DNA of 64,000 nt from Heliocidaris erythrogramma (lineage: Eukaryota; Echinodermata; Echinoidea; Camarodonta; Echinometridae): NCBI GenBank assembly GCA_025617745.1, contig CM046870.1, forward strand, positions 27,547,927 through 27,611,926, read 5' to 3'. Below, piece after piece: positions 35,173 to 46,401 of the stretch; position 1 is the stretch's first letter, and every line of letters begins with the position of its first letter. Made by a program: the position numbers and the translations under genes. The notes under the pieces are model-generated. The model saw nothing but the letters and a program-made list of their open reading frames with translations. It was not told where the DNA came from and ran no database searches.

Positions 35173-35982
35173 TACCCTGATAGCAGAAAGTGGTAAAAAT
35201 TACGTGATATTTACGTCGTGGTTTTCGTCTTTTTTACGTCCTGTAATTACGTCAATAAGACGACAACTTGCACCAACGCAAGACGTCAAGAGGACGTCTT
35301 ATTTTGACGTCATCTGTACACTGTAAAAACCGAAGTGCTGTATATAGCACTTTTTGAGGGCATGCATAGGGACTGCACTCAGAGTGCTATTGAATGCACA
35401 CAGCGTGCTATTTCAGCACTTTCACGGGAGCTGGACCGGCTCCTCAAACTGCTAAACATTCATAAAAAAAAAATGATTTGGGCGAGCTTCGAACCAGGGT
35501 CCTCTGATCGAGAATTGCTTGCATTACCGCTAGACTAACTCACATTGTACGATTTAGAGCAGATCATATTGTTACATAGTGAATTTACGACACCACATAG
35601 TTCATGTTATCTACTTGACTCCCATGACTAAACTGGATTGCAAGAAGCATTTGTTAGTCCATCGGTAACGTCAGCGCCTCTCAATCAGCGGAACCTGGTT
35701 CGAGTCTCGCCACGGTCACATTTTTTTTTTTTGCTGGTAAATTAGCATACTACAAGTGCTATAAACAGCATTTCAGGTGCAGTCACTATACACGCCCCTA
35801 AGAGTAGCACTTTACTTTTTACAGTGTACAAGACGTAGAGATGACGTCAAAATAAGACGTCCTCTTGACGTCTTGCGTTGGTGCAAGTTGTCGTCTTATT
35901 GACGTAATTACATGACGTAAAAAAGACGAAAACCGCGACGTAAATATCACGTCATTTTTCAACACTTTCTGCTATCAGGGTA
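35173..35982. repeat. Long-TIR element CCCTGATAGCAG with a nested element inside
   Basis: Outer arms of about 145 bp: TACCCTGATAGCAGAAAGTG at the left, and CACTTTCTGCTATCAGGGTA at the right, with TA at both outer edges. Within the arms GACGTC-type words (AAGACGTCAAGAGGACGTCT T) match almost perfectly over long stretches. The loop is interrupted at TA by a second element (35319-35826). Confidence 0.85.
35319..35826. repeat. Nested CACTGTAAAAA element with two tRNA-like segments
   Basis: A 508 bp element flanked by TA, ends CACTGTAAAAAC and TTTTTACAGTG. It carries a minus-strand tRNA-like segment (about 35492-35552, A-box-like GTTAGTCTAGCGGTAATG, B-box GGTTCGAAGCTC) and a plus-strand one (about 35652-35718, TTAGTCCATCGGTAACG, B-box GGTTCGAGTCTC). 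The two segments point away from each other. Confidence 0.7.
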
Positions 35983-36504
35983 ATAACAACCATGAGAATG
36001 ACAACATTATATATATGGGACAAACTTACCCTGATTATACATATTTAACTGAGGATTATTATTGAGGTATACTGAGGAATGGTTATCTGGTTTCAAAAAT
36101 CTGCCACCGGATCTTACAGATCACCTTATAGACTTGCAATACAGAATGGATTTTTTTCCAGCCGATAAATTCTTGAAATTTATGTCATCCGGCAGTATGA
36201 TAATCAACATCAATTACAATTTTTAATGAAGAACGCTCCCTTCCAGTGTATCAAAATTACGTGCAACCGTGCAAGCTTACACTCTACCCAAAAGTCTTAT
36301 TTTCTTGTCTCACCCTAGATATCAAATCCATCATTATGAGGTCGTGAGAGGTACACCTTGTCACGAAAAGAACAAAACCATACAAAACATCATTCAATTG
36401 ATTTTGTTTAGTAATGCTATCATCTAAACGTAGCATTTCAAAAGTGGAGGTTAAATAAAGGTGACGAATATTTTCTGATGCGGGGTTTATCAACGTCAAG
36501 ATCT

Positions 36505-36612
36505 GGGCACTGCTTCATAATAACTGTTATAAGCTACTGAAATCCTTGCATCTAATTGGCTGAGAGCAAATTTGTCGGTAAAAATCACGGACAAGACACT
36601 TGATGAAACGCA
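36505..36612. repeat. CCAAT-core hairpin MITE, truncated copy of GCGTTTCATCAAG subfamily
   Basis: Right end CACTTGATGAAACGCACTC and core TAATTGGCTGAGAGC are intact. The left arm is shortened to GGGCACTGCTTCATAATAAC. Confidence 0.7.
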
Positions 36613-36631
36613 CTCTGACGTATCAAGCACC

Positions 36632-36770
36632 TTGGCCGGTACAGCCTATCCGATATGCGTAAACTAATCGCGTTATGGAGACGGACAATCGGCGATTGTC
36701 CGTCTCCATGTAACGCGATTAGTATACTTGCCAGAAAGCCTGACGCATATCGGATAGGCTATGGCCGGTA
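36632..36770. repeat. Near-perfect 135 bp hairpin
   Basis: The centre CTAATCGCGTTATGGAGACG GACAATCG is followed at once by CGATTGTCCGTCTCCATGTA ACGCGATTAG, with a loop of almost zero. It extends outward to GGCCGGTACAGCCTATCCGA TATGCG / CGCATATCGGATAGGCTATG GCCGG, with an unpaired insertion in the right arm. Confidence 0.9.
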
Positions 36771-37302
36771 TAAAGCGCACTATCTTTGGATCATGGACCA
36801 AGCACGCCAAGTGTAAGGATACAGTCCTGTAAATAGGTCCGAAAACCCGGTATTTCCCCGCCACTGATCTTATCAAAGATAAGACCAAAGTTTTTGATAT
36901 GTGGAAAAGACTGATCATCAGCTTTTAAGATGAGCTAGGTGATAATTATATTCATTTGTACAAAATAATGCTGAAGCAGAGAGTGATAAGTGCATATATG
37001 ATGTTGTTGACTTGTTAATCTAGTTTCTATGGCGCTTGTCATTCAATTTTTAAAATAATACCAATCACGGTTCTCTATATCTATAGCCTCATTTCAGACT
37101 TCATGAAATAAATTACAGCTGAAGAATGTTTTGTAATAGTTACAGGAAGTACGAAGACAATGGAATCTATTGAAGATGTAAGCATGAATACTTTTTACTT
37201 TTAGTGCGACCCTAATCGGGTAGCTTCTATCAGTCCACTGATTTATAGGGCGCCAAGTGTCAACCAGGTAATTCCGTACCTAAATGAGCAAACAAAAATT
37301 AA

Positions 37303-37459
37303 GGCCCTGTTTCATAAAACTTGTTATCAATAACAAGTCACATTATGAAACATTATGAAAACTATTATGAGCTACTGAAATCCTTGCATTTGATTGGCTG
37401 TGAGCTGTCATAGATTTGGGGCAGTTGTTATTGATAACAAGTTTATGAAACAGGACCCA
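37303..37459. repeat. CCAAT-core hairpin MITE, copy 5 of GTTTCATAAAACTTG subfamily
   Basis: Ends GGCCCTGTTTCATAAAACTT and AACAAGTTTATGAAACAGGA CCC. The core has TTTGATTGGCTGTGAGC. A short internal duplication of CATTATGAAA is present. Confidence 0.8.
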
Positions 37460-37725
37460 GGTCAACATGAAAATAATTTATCATTTTCACTTCATGACTG
37501 GATTTATTTCGTTTCTATTTTTTTCGCAGAATTGCAGTAAATTTTTACCTAAAAGAGAACTTGTCACTTGGTGCTCCATATAAGTTTAAATGTCACTGAC
37601 TGTGTAAAAGGAACAGCTTCACAGAGTAATATTTTCTCTTTGGGACGAAATGTGTGTAATTTTGGGATCGAGACAATTCTGGTTGAATGTGATAATACAA
37701 TATGCCCGTATTCTATATGTCTGTC

Positions 37726-37727
37726 TG

Positions 37728-37768
<41 letters not shown>

Positions 37769-37866
37769 TTATATCCATCTCTATCAATCCACCTATCTAT
37801 CTGTCTATCTATTTTTCTATCTATACCTATCTATCTGTATGTCTATCTATCTATCTATCTATCTGT
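37726..37866 (+). repeat. (TCTA)n microsatellite
   Basis: TCTA units, nearly perfect for the first 45 bp and then imperfect to about 37866. Reading frames rich in tyrosine, leucine and serine here are artefacts. Confidence 0.97.
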
Positions 37867-37908
37867 CTTATCTTTATATACATCAATGTGATGAATCTTG
37901 TGACACAG

Positions 37909-38103
37909 GGCCCGTATTCTGAACTCCAGTTTATAACTTAAACCGTGGTCTATAATTATGTGTGGTTTAAACCCAGTCTAAAGTTTTAGAAGATTACATT
38001 CATAACTCCATGTCTAGGGTGGATTACCTTTGTACAGAAAATTAGACAGTTTTCATTAAAATCTGGTTTAACTCGAGTTTAACCGCAGTTCAGATTACGG
38101 GCC
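37909..38103. repeat. TIR element GGCCCGTATTCTGAACTC
   Basis: Ends GGGCCCGTATTCTGAACTCC and CGCAGTTCAGATTACGGGCC. Inside are GGTTTAAACC-like words. The same family occurs at 55930-56229. Confidence 0.75.
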
Positions 38104-38109
38104 ACAAGT

Positions 38110-40125
38110 TCTCCGTATTATACTTATATTCAGTTAAACCTGACTCTAAAGTTACGATAAAAATATGGAACTACACTTTAAACTATATTTAACCTCTTTT
38201 GTTGAACCTTTAGACCGAGCTTACGAGCTTCGGGTTTAAATTACGAACCGTAACGTTCTGACAATGTGCTAAAGCCATCTATGGCTAAAGCACACCATGT
38301 GCTATCAATCTTACCAGTCCTGAAAAACCTATACTGCCATCTCGAGAAGTTTACGTGCCATTCCCCATTCCAAAAGCAATGAAAAGCTAATGACATTGAA
38401 TGATAAAGCACATCCTACTTTTTTTTTTACTGCTTCCTCTCTCTCTCGCCGTCTCCATTTTATATTGTTTCTCTCTCTCTCTCACTCACTCTCAAGTCAT
38501 CCTTACATTCATTTAAAGCCTTAATGAAAAAAACATATCTTAACACAATATGACCATTAAATCATCGTGACTGTTGTAGTATTATTTTTAATATAAGTTC
38601 TGGACAATCTTCAGCTTAAAAGAGCCATTTTCTCTTTTTCTCTCTTCTTTTTGAATGTGTTTATACGGAAAACTTCCAGAATTAAACCATGCACTCACGC
38701 ACATGCACGCACATGCACGTACGTGAATATTTTTTTTCGGTTTTATAATCTGCAGACCGTACAAGATTTATTTTGTCGATTTATTTAACGATCTGCAAAC
38801 AATTATCAAAATTATGTATGCTTCCTGTAGCTTTTGCCTTTGAGGCCGCTATCCAGTCAAGCTATTTGCTTATGATAGACGGTCTCCTGCATGTAAAAAA
38901 TCCTAGTTTCTGTTGGAACATTTTACACTAACTCTTGAATCAATGAATTCACTTTGATTTTCAACTTGCTTTTGTTTGTTTCTTTTTGCATAATGTATCT
39001 TATGTATTTTTGTACATTTCCTATGATTATTGTATATAATTGTAATCTTCATTGATCATTCAATAAATGCAAAAAATAATCTGCCAAAAAAAAAGAAAAA
39101 AGTTTGCTCTCTTTATATGTCTTTTTTCTTTCTATCTCTCACCACTCTCTCTATCTGTGTTTGTCTGTCTCTGTCTCTGTACTGTCTATTTGTGCCTTCT
39201 GTTTCCTCTTGTTTCCCCTCCTCCCTGCATCCCCCTTGTCACCACCGTTTCGCCATCTCTCCTCCCCCATCTACTCTTCTTTTCTTTCTCTGTCTGTCAT
39301 TCTCTCTTTCTCTTTCGTTCTTTCTGTCGTTCACACTCCCTGCTTCTTCCCTCTAGCTGTTCCCCTGATCTCTGCATTTTTGCTTTTCATCGCCGCTGCC
39401 ACCATCTCCCCTACTTCTCTCTACTTCTTCTCTTCTCCCTCTCTTTTCTCCCTCTCTCTCTCTCTCTCTGTCTCCCTCTTTTACCTCTCTCCATACTTAA
39501 TATATATTACGTATATCTGATTATCGACAATCATAATTATTTTTCCTATCAATTATGTATCCTTTCCTGGGATTTACCAATTGGGCTATTAATCCAGTTC
39601 TTTATACGTAATCATCAATATACATGTATCATACAATATACTATGCCTATAAGTCCTAGTGGGATATGTGTAAATTGGATAATAAATGATTTTTTTATCT
39701 TTTAAAGCAAGGGAAATATTGTTTTTTAAAGAATCCTTTGGTCGATTTCAATGCAGAGGCCAACGATTTTCATTTGATAAATGTGTTTTATTTGGTAATT
39801 AGTCATTGTGAAAAGAAAAAAGAACTATGGCTGTTAGCATTGGTTTTCCCATGTTTTAAAGAAATAAAGTAAACCATTTATATACAGCGTAGGCCCTACT
39901 GCAAAGAATACGGAAATGTATTTTGGTATGAAATATGAATCTTCTCATATGAAATTAATGAAAGCTCAAAAAAAATATACCTGTTTAATTCATGTATATA
40001 CCTTCACACTAAGTCTTACGCAATCCATATCGGATCCACATTTAGATTCCAGAAAATCTATGAATAATAATAATAATATTATATTAATAATATTCCGTTC
40101 TTGTATTACGCATATCACATTATGA
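38110..40125. other. Intergenic DNA with pyrimidine-rich blocks
   Basis: 38420-38500 and 39105-39500 are C/T-rich simple sequence, so the long frames there are artefacts. 38700-39100 and 39520-40120 are AT-rich. I see no gene. Confidence 0.5.
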
Positions 40126-40127
40126 TA

Positions 40128-40340
40128 TAACGTCTCTATGCGCTTCCAAATGACTTTGGATATTATTATCCTGGCTTTAGCTCCGGCAACCGTAGCGCTC
40201 AGTGTATTCAAGGAATAAATCCTACCAGAGTGTGGAAAAATGTCTTGCCAAAGGACGTTGTTGTTGCTGCGGCAGGGATTCGAACCCCCGTACCTTGTGG
40301 TTCACAGTCCGGAGACTTATCCACTAGACCACAACACCTC
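40128..40340 (-). repeat. tRNA-derived SINE
   Basis: Minus strand: tRNA-like head 40340-40265 with A-box-like GTGGTCTAGTGGATAAG and B-box GGTTCGAATCC, then a body with CCTTTGGCAAGACATTTTTC C. The body resembles that of the SINE at 2640-2850. Confidence 0.7.
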
Positions 40341-40680
40341 TACATGAATGATTATTACATTTTCACTATACTCACAGTTCATTAATGATAATAATTAAAT
40401 AATCTGTAGCCTTATAATAAACATTCCCGCATCTTTATCATAATACTTAAACGCGAATAAGTATGTTTGCGAACATGCTTCATTTAGAATCAAATAATTG
40501 CAAAGCATAATTTTTTTGAAAATTGCTGCTTGTCGAAAAGGGAAATGAATAACAATAAAGAAATGCTGAAATATCTTCTACAATTCATGGACACTCGGGG
40601 TAGAAAAGATGCTGTTACTGTCATTGTCACCTGTCCAAGAGAACATGTATATCATAGAAAAATGAATTTAACCGTTTGCC

Positions 40681-41354
40681 TACGGTAGAGTACCTTTATA
40701 TAGGGAGTAGCGACATAGACGTCTGACTTTTCGGGAAACAAAACGGCGTTCAAATCACGAGTTGTCGCTACTCTCTTTATGTAGGTACTCTAGTACGGTA
40801 GAGTACCTTTATATAGAGAGTAGTGACTAGATGTCTATTGAGAACACCCAGGTGCTCGTCAGAATTGAATAGAAATGTTGCATGGCAGAAGAAACAAAAT
40901 GGCGTTCAAATCAGAGTCGTCGCTACTCTCTTTATGTAGGTACTCTAGCCTACGGTAGTGTCCCTGTATTAAAGAGTTGCGACATGGACGTCCCACTTTT
41001 CTGGAAACAAAATGGCGTTCGAATTCTTTCTGTTGAGAACACCCAGGTGCTCATCGGAATTGAATAGAAATGTCACCTAATAGTGGAAACAAAATGGCAT
41101 TCAAATCCCCAATTGTCGTAACTCTCTAATACAGGGACACTAGCCTACGGGCATGACGGTAGAGTACCTTTATAAATTATAGAGAGTAGCGACATGGACG
41201 TCTGACTTTTCTGGACACAAAATGGCGTTTGAATTCTTTCTATTGAGAACACCCAGGTGCTCATCGGAATTGAAAAGAAATGTTGCATAGCAGTGGAAAC
41301 AAAATGGCGTTCAAATCATGAGTTGTCGCTACTCTCTTTATATAGGTACTCTAC
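40681..41354. repeat. Array of four long-hairpin units
   Basis: Four successive palindromic units: about 40684-40792 (short form), 40794-40947, 40948-41144 and 41155-41353. The ends of units 1, 2 and 4 are GGTAGAGTACCTTTATATAG and its inverse. Unit 3 has GGTAGTGTCCCTGTATTA and the matching inverse TAATACAGGGACACTA. The insides share ACAAAATGGCGTTC (twice per unit) and GAGAACACCCAGGTGCTC. Confidence 0.9.
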
Positions 41355-41359
41355 ATGAC

Positions 41360-42430
41360 GGGAACCGGGTGCTCCCTCTATGAGATAATTCAGTATAGTC
41401 ATCGGGTTAATAAAACACTTGCTGTTTGAACTAGATTTAAACGGTTTTTGTTTTAATGTGTATCAAGAAATAGAGAATTTGTACAAGTTATTCTCCATGA
41501 TTTAAATAATTATGATACATATAATATATATTTATATATTTATTTATACTTTTCACAAGACGTGCATATAGCAAAGCGTTTCACAGTACTGTTTACACCA
41601 TATGTAGACATTGAATAATTCTTGCATTTTTTTTAATTCCAAGAATACAAAATTGAAGGAAAAAAAATACTAAAAAACTATTATACTACAAATCCCAGCA
41701 ACTCATAATAAAGCTTTGTAGAATATTATAAATACAAACATGACGCGAACAAGCATGGTTCCGCAGATAATCATCATCATTTGTTATAAAATATAACAGC
41801 TATGATAAGAAAAATCCTTCACGGACACTTGTTCAACTTCTGGCTAATCAACCATCATCAAATTCTTTGGTTTTAATTTTAGTAATTTTACACTTCTGAA
41901 AAGCAAAAATTCAATTTTGAGATATCATGTTTTTTTGTCATTCCATTACCGTGGAGCTGATCGTCAGCCAAACTGCGCGGGAGTCGCTTTATTCATAAAT
42001 TACTAATTTACAAATACATCAAGGGCTAAAACCAGACACAGATTAAGCCCCAAGGGACCGACGGCTTCCTATTCTGAAGGATGTACAAGAGTGATCGGCG
42101 AAAACTTGATGAATTTTCAATACAAATAGATGAAGGAAAGGACACGTGACTGAAAATCTATTTCTTTTGGCCTAATGGCATTGGTACAGGTACATCTCAC
42201 GATACCCATGTCACATGAGACCGAAATATCGGTCTAGCGGGCACTTCCGAAAAGTTACCTGAGGGTTCATGATAGTGACAGCTCACGAGACCGATAGCCA
42301 ACGACACCGGCGTGTCGATCTTGTGGGCCTCCTGACAAGGGTTTAGGAGACCTGAGGGTTCGCGAGACCTGCATCTACTTACGGTCTCCTGAGCTGTCGT
42401 TCAGATGGGATGTAGAGTAGTAAATTCCTC
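41360..42430. other. Intergenic DNA, no gene seen
   Basis: AT-rich to 42150. 42195-42405 is a G+C-richer patch in which GAGACC/GGTCTC words recur about seven times in both orientations. Confidence 0.45.
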
Positions 42431-42560
42431 CCCCCCCCCCAAAAAAAAAAATAAATAAATAAATAAAAATAAAAAAAAATAAAAAATAAATAAATAAATA
42501 AATAAATAAAAAAAACAAAAATTAAAATAAAAAAAAATAAAAAAAAATAAAAAAAATAGC
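42431..42560 (+). repeat. Poly-C and (AAAT)n microsatellite
   Basis: A C10 run followed by about 120 bp of imperfect AAAT/AAATA units. Confidence 0.95.
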
Positions 42561-42590
42561 AATCATAAAGCAATTCGTGCATATAAAAAA

Positions 42591-43610
42591 AAGTATACCC
42601 AACTTTGGTACCTTGTAATCAAAAAGTAGTAACTTCTATGAGCTTGAAATGTATTTCATAGTAAAGAACAACTTATATTCTATGTAATGATACCATATTC
42701 ATATATATCGTTGCTGCCACGGATGACTGAGCAGCAGGCTTTTCAAAAGGTATTGTCAAAATCCTCTTGTACCAAGTTTAGGCTGAAGCAGTGAATGTGG
42801 GTCAACCCAATTATCCATTAATACTTCACTTGGAAAACAATTACTGCTGAGTTATTTTCAATTGACTTTGAGCATTTGAATAGAAAAGGTTTTAAAGTCA
42901 ACTCATACCCAAGAAAGGGCTTATTACAAGCTAAATCATTATTATTTCATTTGGCAGGATAACACAATCTTGGCTTCATCCGCATCCCCTTTTTCAGGTA
43001 GGCCTTTTTACTGAGTCATTCAAATCGGACAACATTTATTTGGGAAGCTATATGTTTATTTCTTTCAAGTCTACTATCAATTACCTTGGTAATTATCAGC
43101 ACACGTATTCCTCGTTTTATTCTTTTTATTCTTCAGTGAACCTTTGAGTTCATTTGCTATTTGCGAAAAACACTGTGTGCACCTAATGCAGGTTAAATCG
43201 TGCAATGGAAAAATGAGCAGAGACTTTTTAAAGAAGTTAGAAGGCTGTTCAAATAAATTAAAGATTATCATATGGATTGAAACAAGGTCATTTGAAAGCT
43301 TAGATACACTAGATCACTTTAAACAATGAAGCAATGGTGCGTAAAGGCGAATTCTACTTTTAAAATGATTTTAAACTAAAGTAACAAATTCATATGGCTT
43401 GACCGACATTCGTTGCCTCAGCCCAAACTTGGAACAAGGAGATTTTGACAACACTTTTTAAAACCCCTGGTGCTCAGTCATCCATGGCAGAAATGTCATG
43501 AATGAGGTACCACTGGATAGACAACAAGTTACTCTTCACCATTAAATACATTTCAAAGTCACATTGGTTATAACATTTTAATTAGAAGCTTTCAAAGTTG
43601 GGTATAACTT
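42591..43610. repeat. TIR element AAGTATACCCAACTTTG
   Basis: About 1.02 kb. Ends AAGTATACCCAACTTTGG and TCAAAGTTGGGTATAACTT. Inverted subterminal parts include GCCACGGATGACTGAGCA / TGCTCAGTCATCCATGGC and AATGTATTTCATAGT / TACATTTCAAAGT. No convincing frame inside. Confidence 0.75.
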
Positions 43611-44050
43611 TTTTTTTCTGATACGCACTGTACATCAATTCACGAGGAGATTCTAGTGATATTTAGACCCCTGACCGATTCATATGATTTATTGTTTATA
43701 ACTTACAGGAAGTGTCAAAATATGTGAACTTTATAAATGCATGGCACGATTTCATATACTTATTTGTTTGCTCATAATCATGATACGGTGTTGCATGTTA
43801 CCGGAAAAGATTGCAAATTGAAAACAAAAGAGAGATGAACATGTAAATAAACAAAACAAAACTTTTACATCATAATACATTCCTAAATAAACGTCAAAGC
43901 GAACATTTTCATATAAGTTCATGGCCATTATCGCATAATCTGAGTTCATGAAGAGTAGAAAAAAGAACAACATAGATTCATTGTGATTTCGTTCAGTTTC
44001 ATGCATAATTTATGTACCCTGATGAGGAAAGTTTATAAATAGCACTTTAA

Positions 44051-44081
<31 letters not shown>

Positions 44082-44106
44082 GGAGGGGGGGGGGGGGTGG
44101 TGTACG

Positions 44107-44702
44107 TTAAAGGACCTATGGAATGCAAGTACATGTTGATCTTTGATGATGTGTATTGTTCTGCACATCACAAAATTTACAACAATTTGATCTGAATATG
44201 TGTCATATATTTTTTAATATATTTTGTAATTATTTTATTTTACCTGCAAAGCCCGCCCCTAAATAATCATTTGGAGTCTAATTCTTCACATGACATCATC
44301 AGTCAATCATCAGTCACCTAAAACAAGCCAAACAACGAGACACTGGTTTGTACCTATCCCTCAGTTTAGCACCTGCTCACAATAGCATTGCATGATTTAA
44401 TACAATACCAACTCATAAACTCTCAATCACAATAGCAGATGCTATGTCAGAAATGCTCCAGCATCACAGGAAAAGAAAGGGTAATGAAAATCTGCTGTAT
44501 GAAAACACACGATGCTATTGTGAACAAGTACAAAACAGAGAGATACTTTACATACCAGTGTCTTTTGTTTAGCTGTTTTAGGTGACTGATGATGTCATGT
44601 GAAGAATCAGACTCCAAAGGAAATGGTTGTAAATTTTGTGATGTACAGAACAATACACATCATCAAAGATCAACATGTACTTGCATTACATAGGTCCTTT
44701 AA
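44107..44702. repeat. TTAAAGGACCTATG long-TIR element
   Basis: 596 bp with arms of about 110 bp or more: TTAAAGGACCTATGGAATGC AAGTACATGTTGATCTTTGA on the left, and the inverse TTGCATTACATAGGTCCTTT AA on the right. Inside are AGTCACCTAAAACA / TGTTTTAGGTGACT and CACAATAGCAT / ATGCTATTGTG. Confidence 0.85.
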
Positions 44703-44884
44703 AAGCATACTAGTAAATGCTTGATAAAAATCAAGAATATCGAAGTAAGTCAAATTTGGTTTCCCGATATAGCAAATTCTAGACAATGACCTCGGAAAGT
44801 AAAGAGGATGGTATGACAAAATAACAAAGAATTGTGTTTTAAATTGTTCAAAGTACCACGGTATATCGGTACATACTATTCAAT

Positions 44885-45130
44885 TAGACCTAACTTCGGA
44901 ATACCGAGCACAGGTATATACTCCGAAAACGGCGTACATAAGGCACGGTGAATATAGTAATTGAGACGCATCATTATAATGTATCATTAGCAGGTTGACT
45001 TTGCGAGATTTCCCCCATGCCTTTTGTACACACTGCCTCGAATTGAACGATGGGGGCTCTATATATTCATCGTACCATTAAACGCCATTTCGGAGTATAT
45101 ACCCGTGCTCGGTTTTCCCAAGTCGGGTCT
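44885..45130. repeat. MITE AGACCTAACTTCGG
   Basis: About 246 bp. Left AGACCTAACTTCGGAATACC GAGCAC and right GTGCTCGGTTTTCCCAAGTC GGGTCT. Also TATACTCCGAAAACGGCG / CGCCATTTCGGAGTATA. Confidence 0.8.
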
Positions 45131-45239
45131 GATTGCTATTTATTCGTATACCACATCAGAGAAAATTAATGTATCAATAAACTGCATGCAGAAAAGCGGT
45201 AAGAGCTTTTAGTGGTCGGCCTATAAGTGTAGAGGTTCA

Positions 45240-45300
45240 CTTGCGATTCAATTCAATTCAGTGCAATTACATTTATTAAAAACCAGACATATAGCAATCA
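45240..45300 (-). repeat. 3' tail of a minus-strand retroposon
   Basis: Minus strand: GGTTTTTAATAAATGTAATT GCACTGAATTGAATTGAAT, a short tandem tail of the kind left by CR1/L2-like retroposons. No coding body was found to its right. Confidence 0.45.
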
Positions 45301-46401
45301 TGACGAACAAACATGGTGCAAATTGTATGGGACCCCAAAAAGCTATGCCTGTGAGTGGGGCCCCTGAGCAGGATGGACCTCTCGATCCCAGTGGACCGTC
45401 AAAGAGACCAGCGATTGCGCTGGCACAAAACACTTTCATTCTTTTTTTTTAATGAAACAAGGTTGTGCTCAGCAGAAACTCTACCGTCCAAGGGTTACGT
45501 AGTGTTCAGTATTATGGCTGGCCATCAGCATCCTCAGGGGCAAAAACACATCTCCATACGTCGTGTTCAGTGTAATTCGGTCAGCCATCAGGGCCAGATA
45601 CACACTGGTCGTGCGCAAACGGAAGCCAATGGTACTAAAGTAGGACCTGCATGCATGCATTAGCCAATCAAAATCCTAAACATTATATCCCAGATACACC
45701 TACGTGACGGACACCAGACCGACAATAGGATTGAACAAAGCCAACGCTAATGGCCAAGAATTGGTCGGTTTAGAGTCGGTTGGGTCACGTGACTCAGTCT
45801 TTAATGGTCAGTTCAGTAATGTCATGTTAAGCTCGAATTCAGATTTCTGGGTAGGTAGTTATCATAGTTTGTCGTAACATATCTTGGCTTCACAAGGATT
45901 TTTTTTTAAATTAATGAAAGTTCGGGGATCGTCAAAGTTAAAGTTATCAAATTAAATAAATTAGGTTCTTTATATTTAAAGATGCATTATAAAAAAATAA
46001 TGGGTTAAAAAAAATGTCAAACACGAGCGTAATAATGTGTCAAACCAACTTTTGGAGATTTATGCCAAACAAAAGATCCGGTGATGTTTTGTCCAACTAT
46101 GATCAAAATAATATAACATTATCACTGCACAATGGGCAAATTATCAGCGAAGTTGGGTATAAAATTACTAAAATTGATCAAACACATAATTACTCCCAAT
46201 ATTGGACAATAATTATTAATTCAATTTCTTCGAGTGTAAAGAGGTACCTTGCGAACTTTCCGAAAATGAAACAAACAGAATTTAAAATATGGAACTTTAC
46301 AGGCTTGTCGTCTTGTGGAGGTACCAACTTTGTCTAAGTAGTTTTGTGATAACCTCTTGGTTTGTCTAAGGAGACAACGTCCGCCGGAATATACTGTGCT
46401 T

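Noticed and set aside
39030..39705. Overlapping Ser/Leu-rich frames up to 212 codons
   Set aside because: Pyrimidine-rich simple sequence. Three frames overlap with similar composition, and there is no domain.
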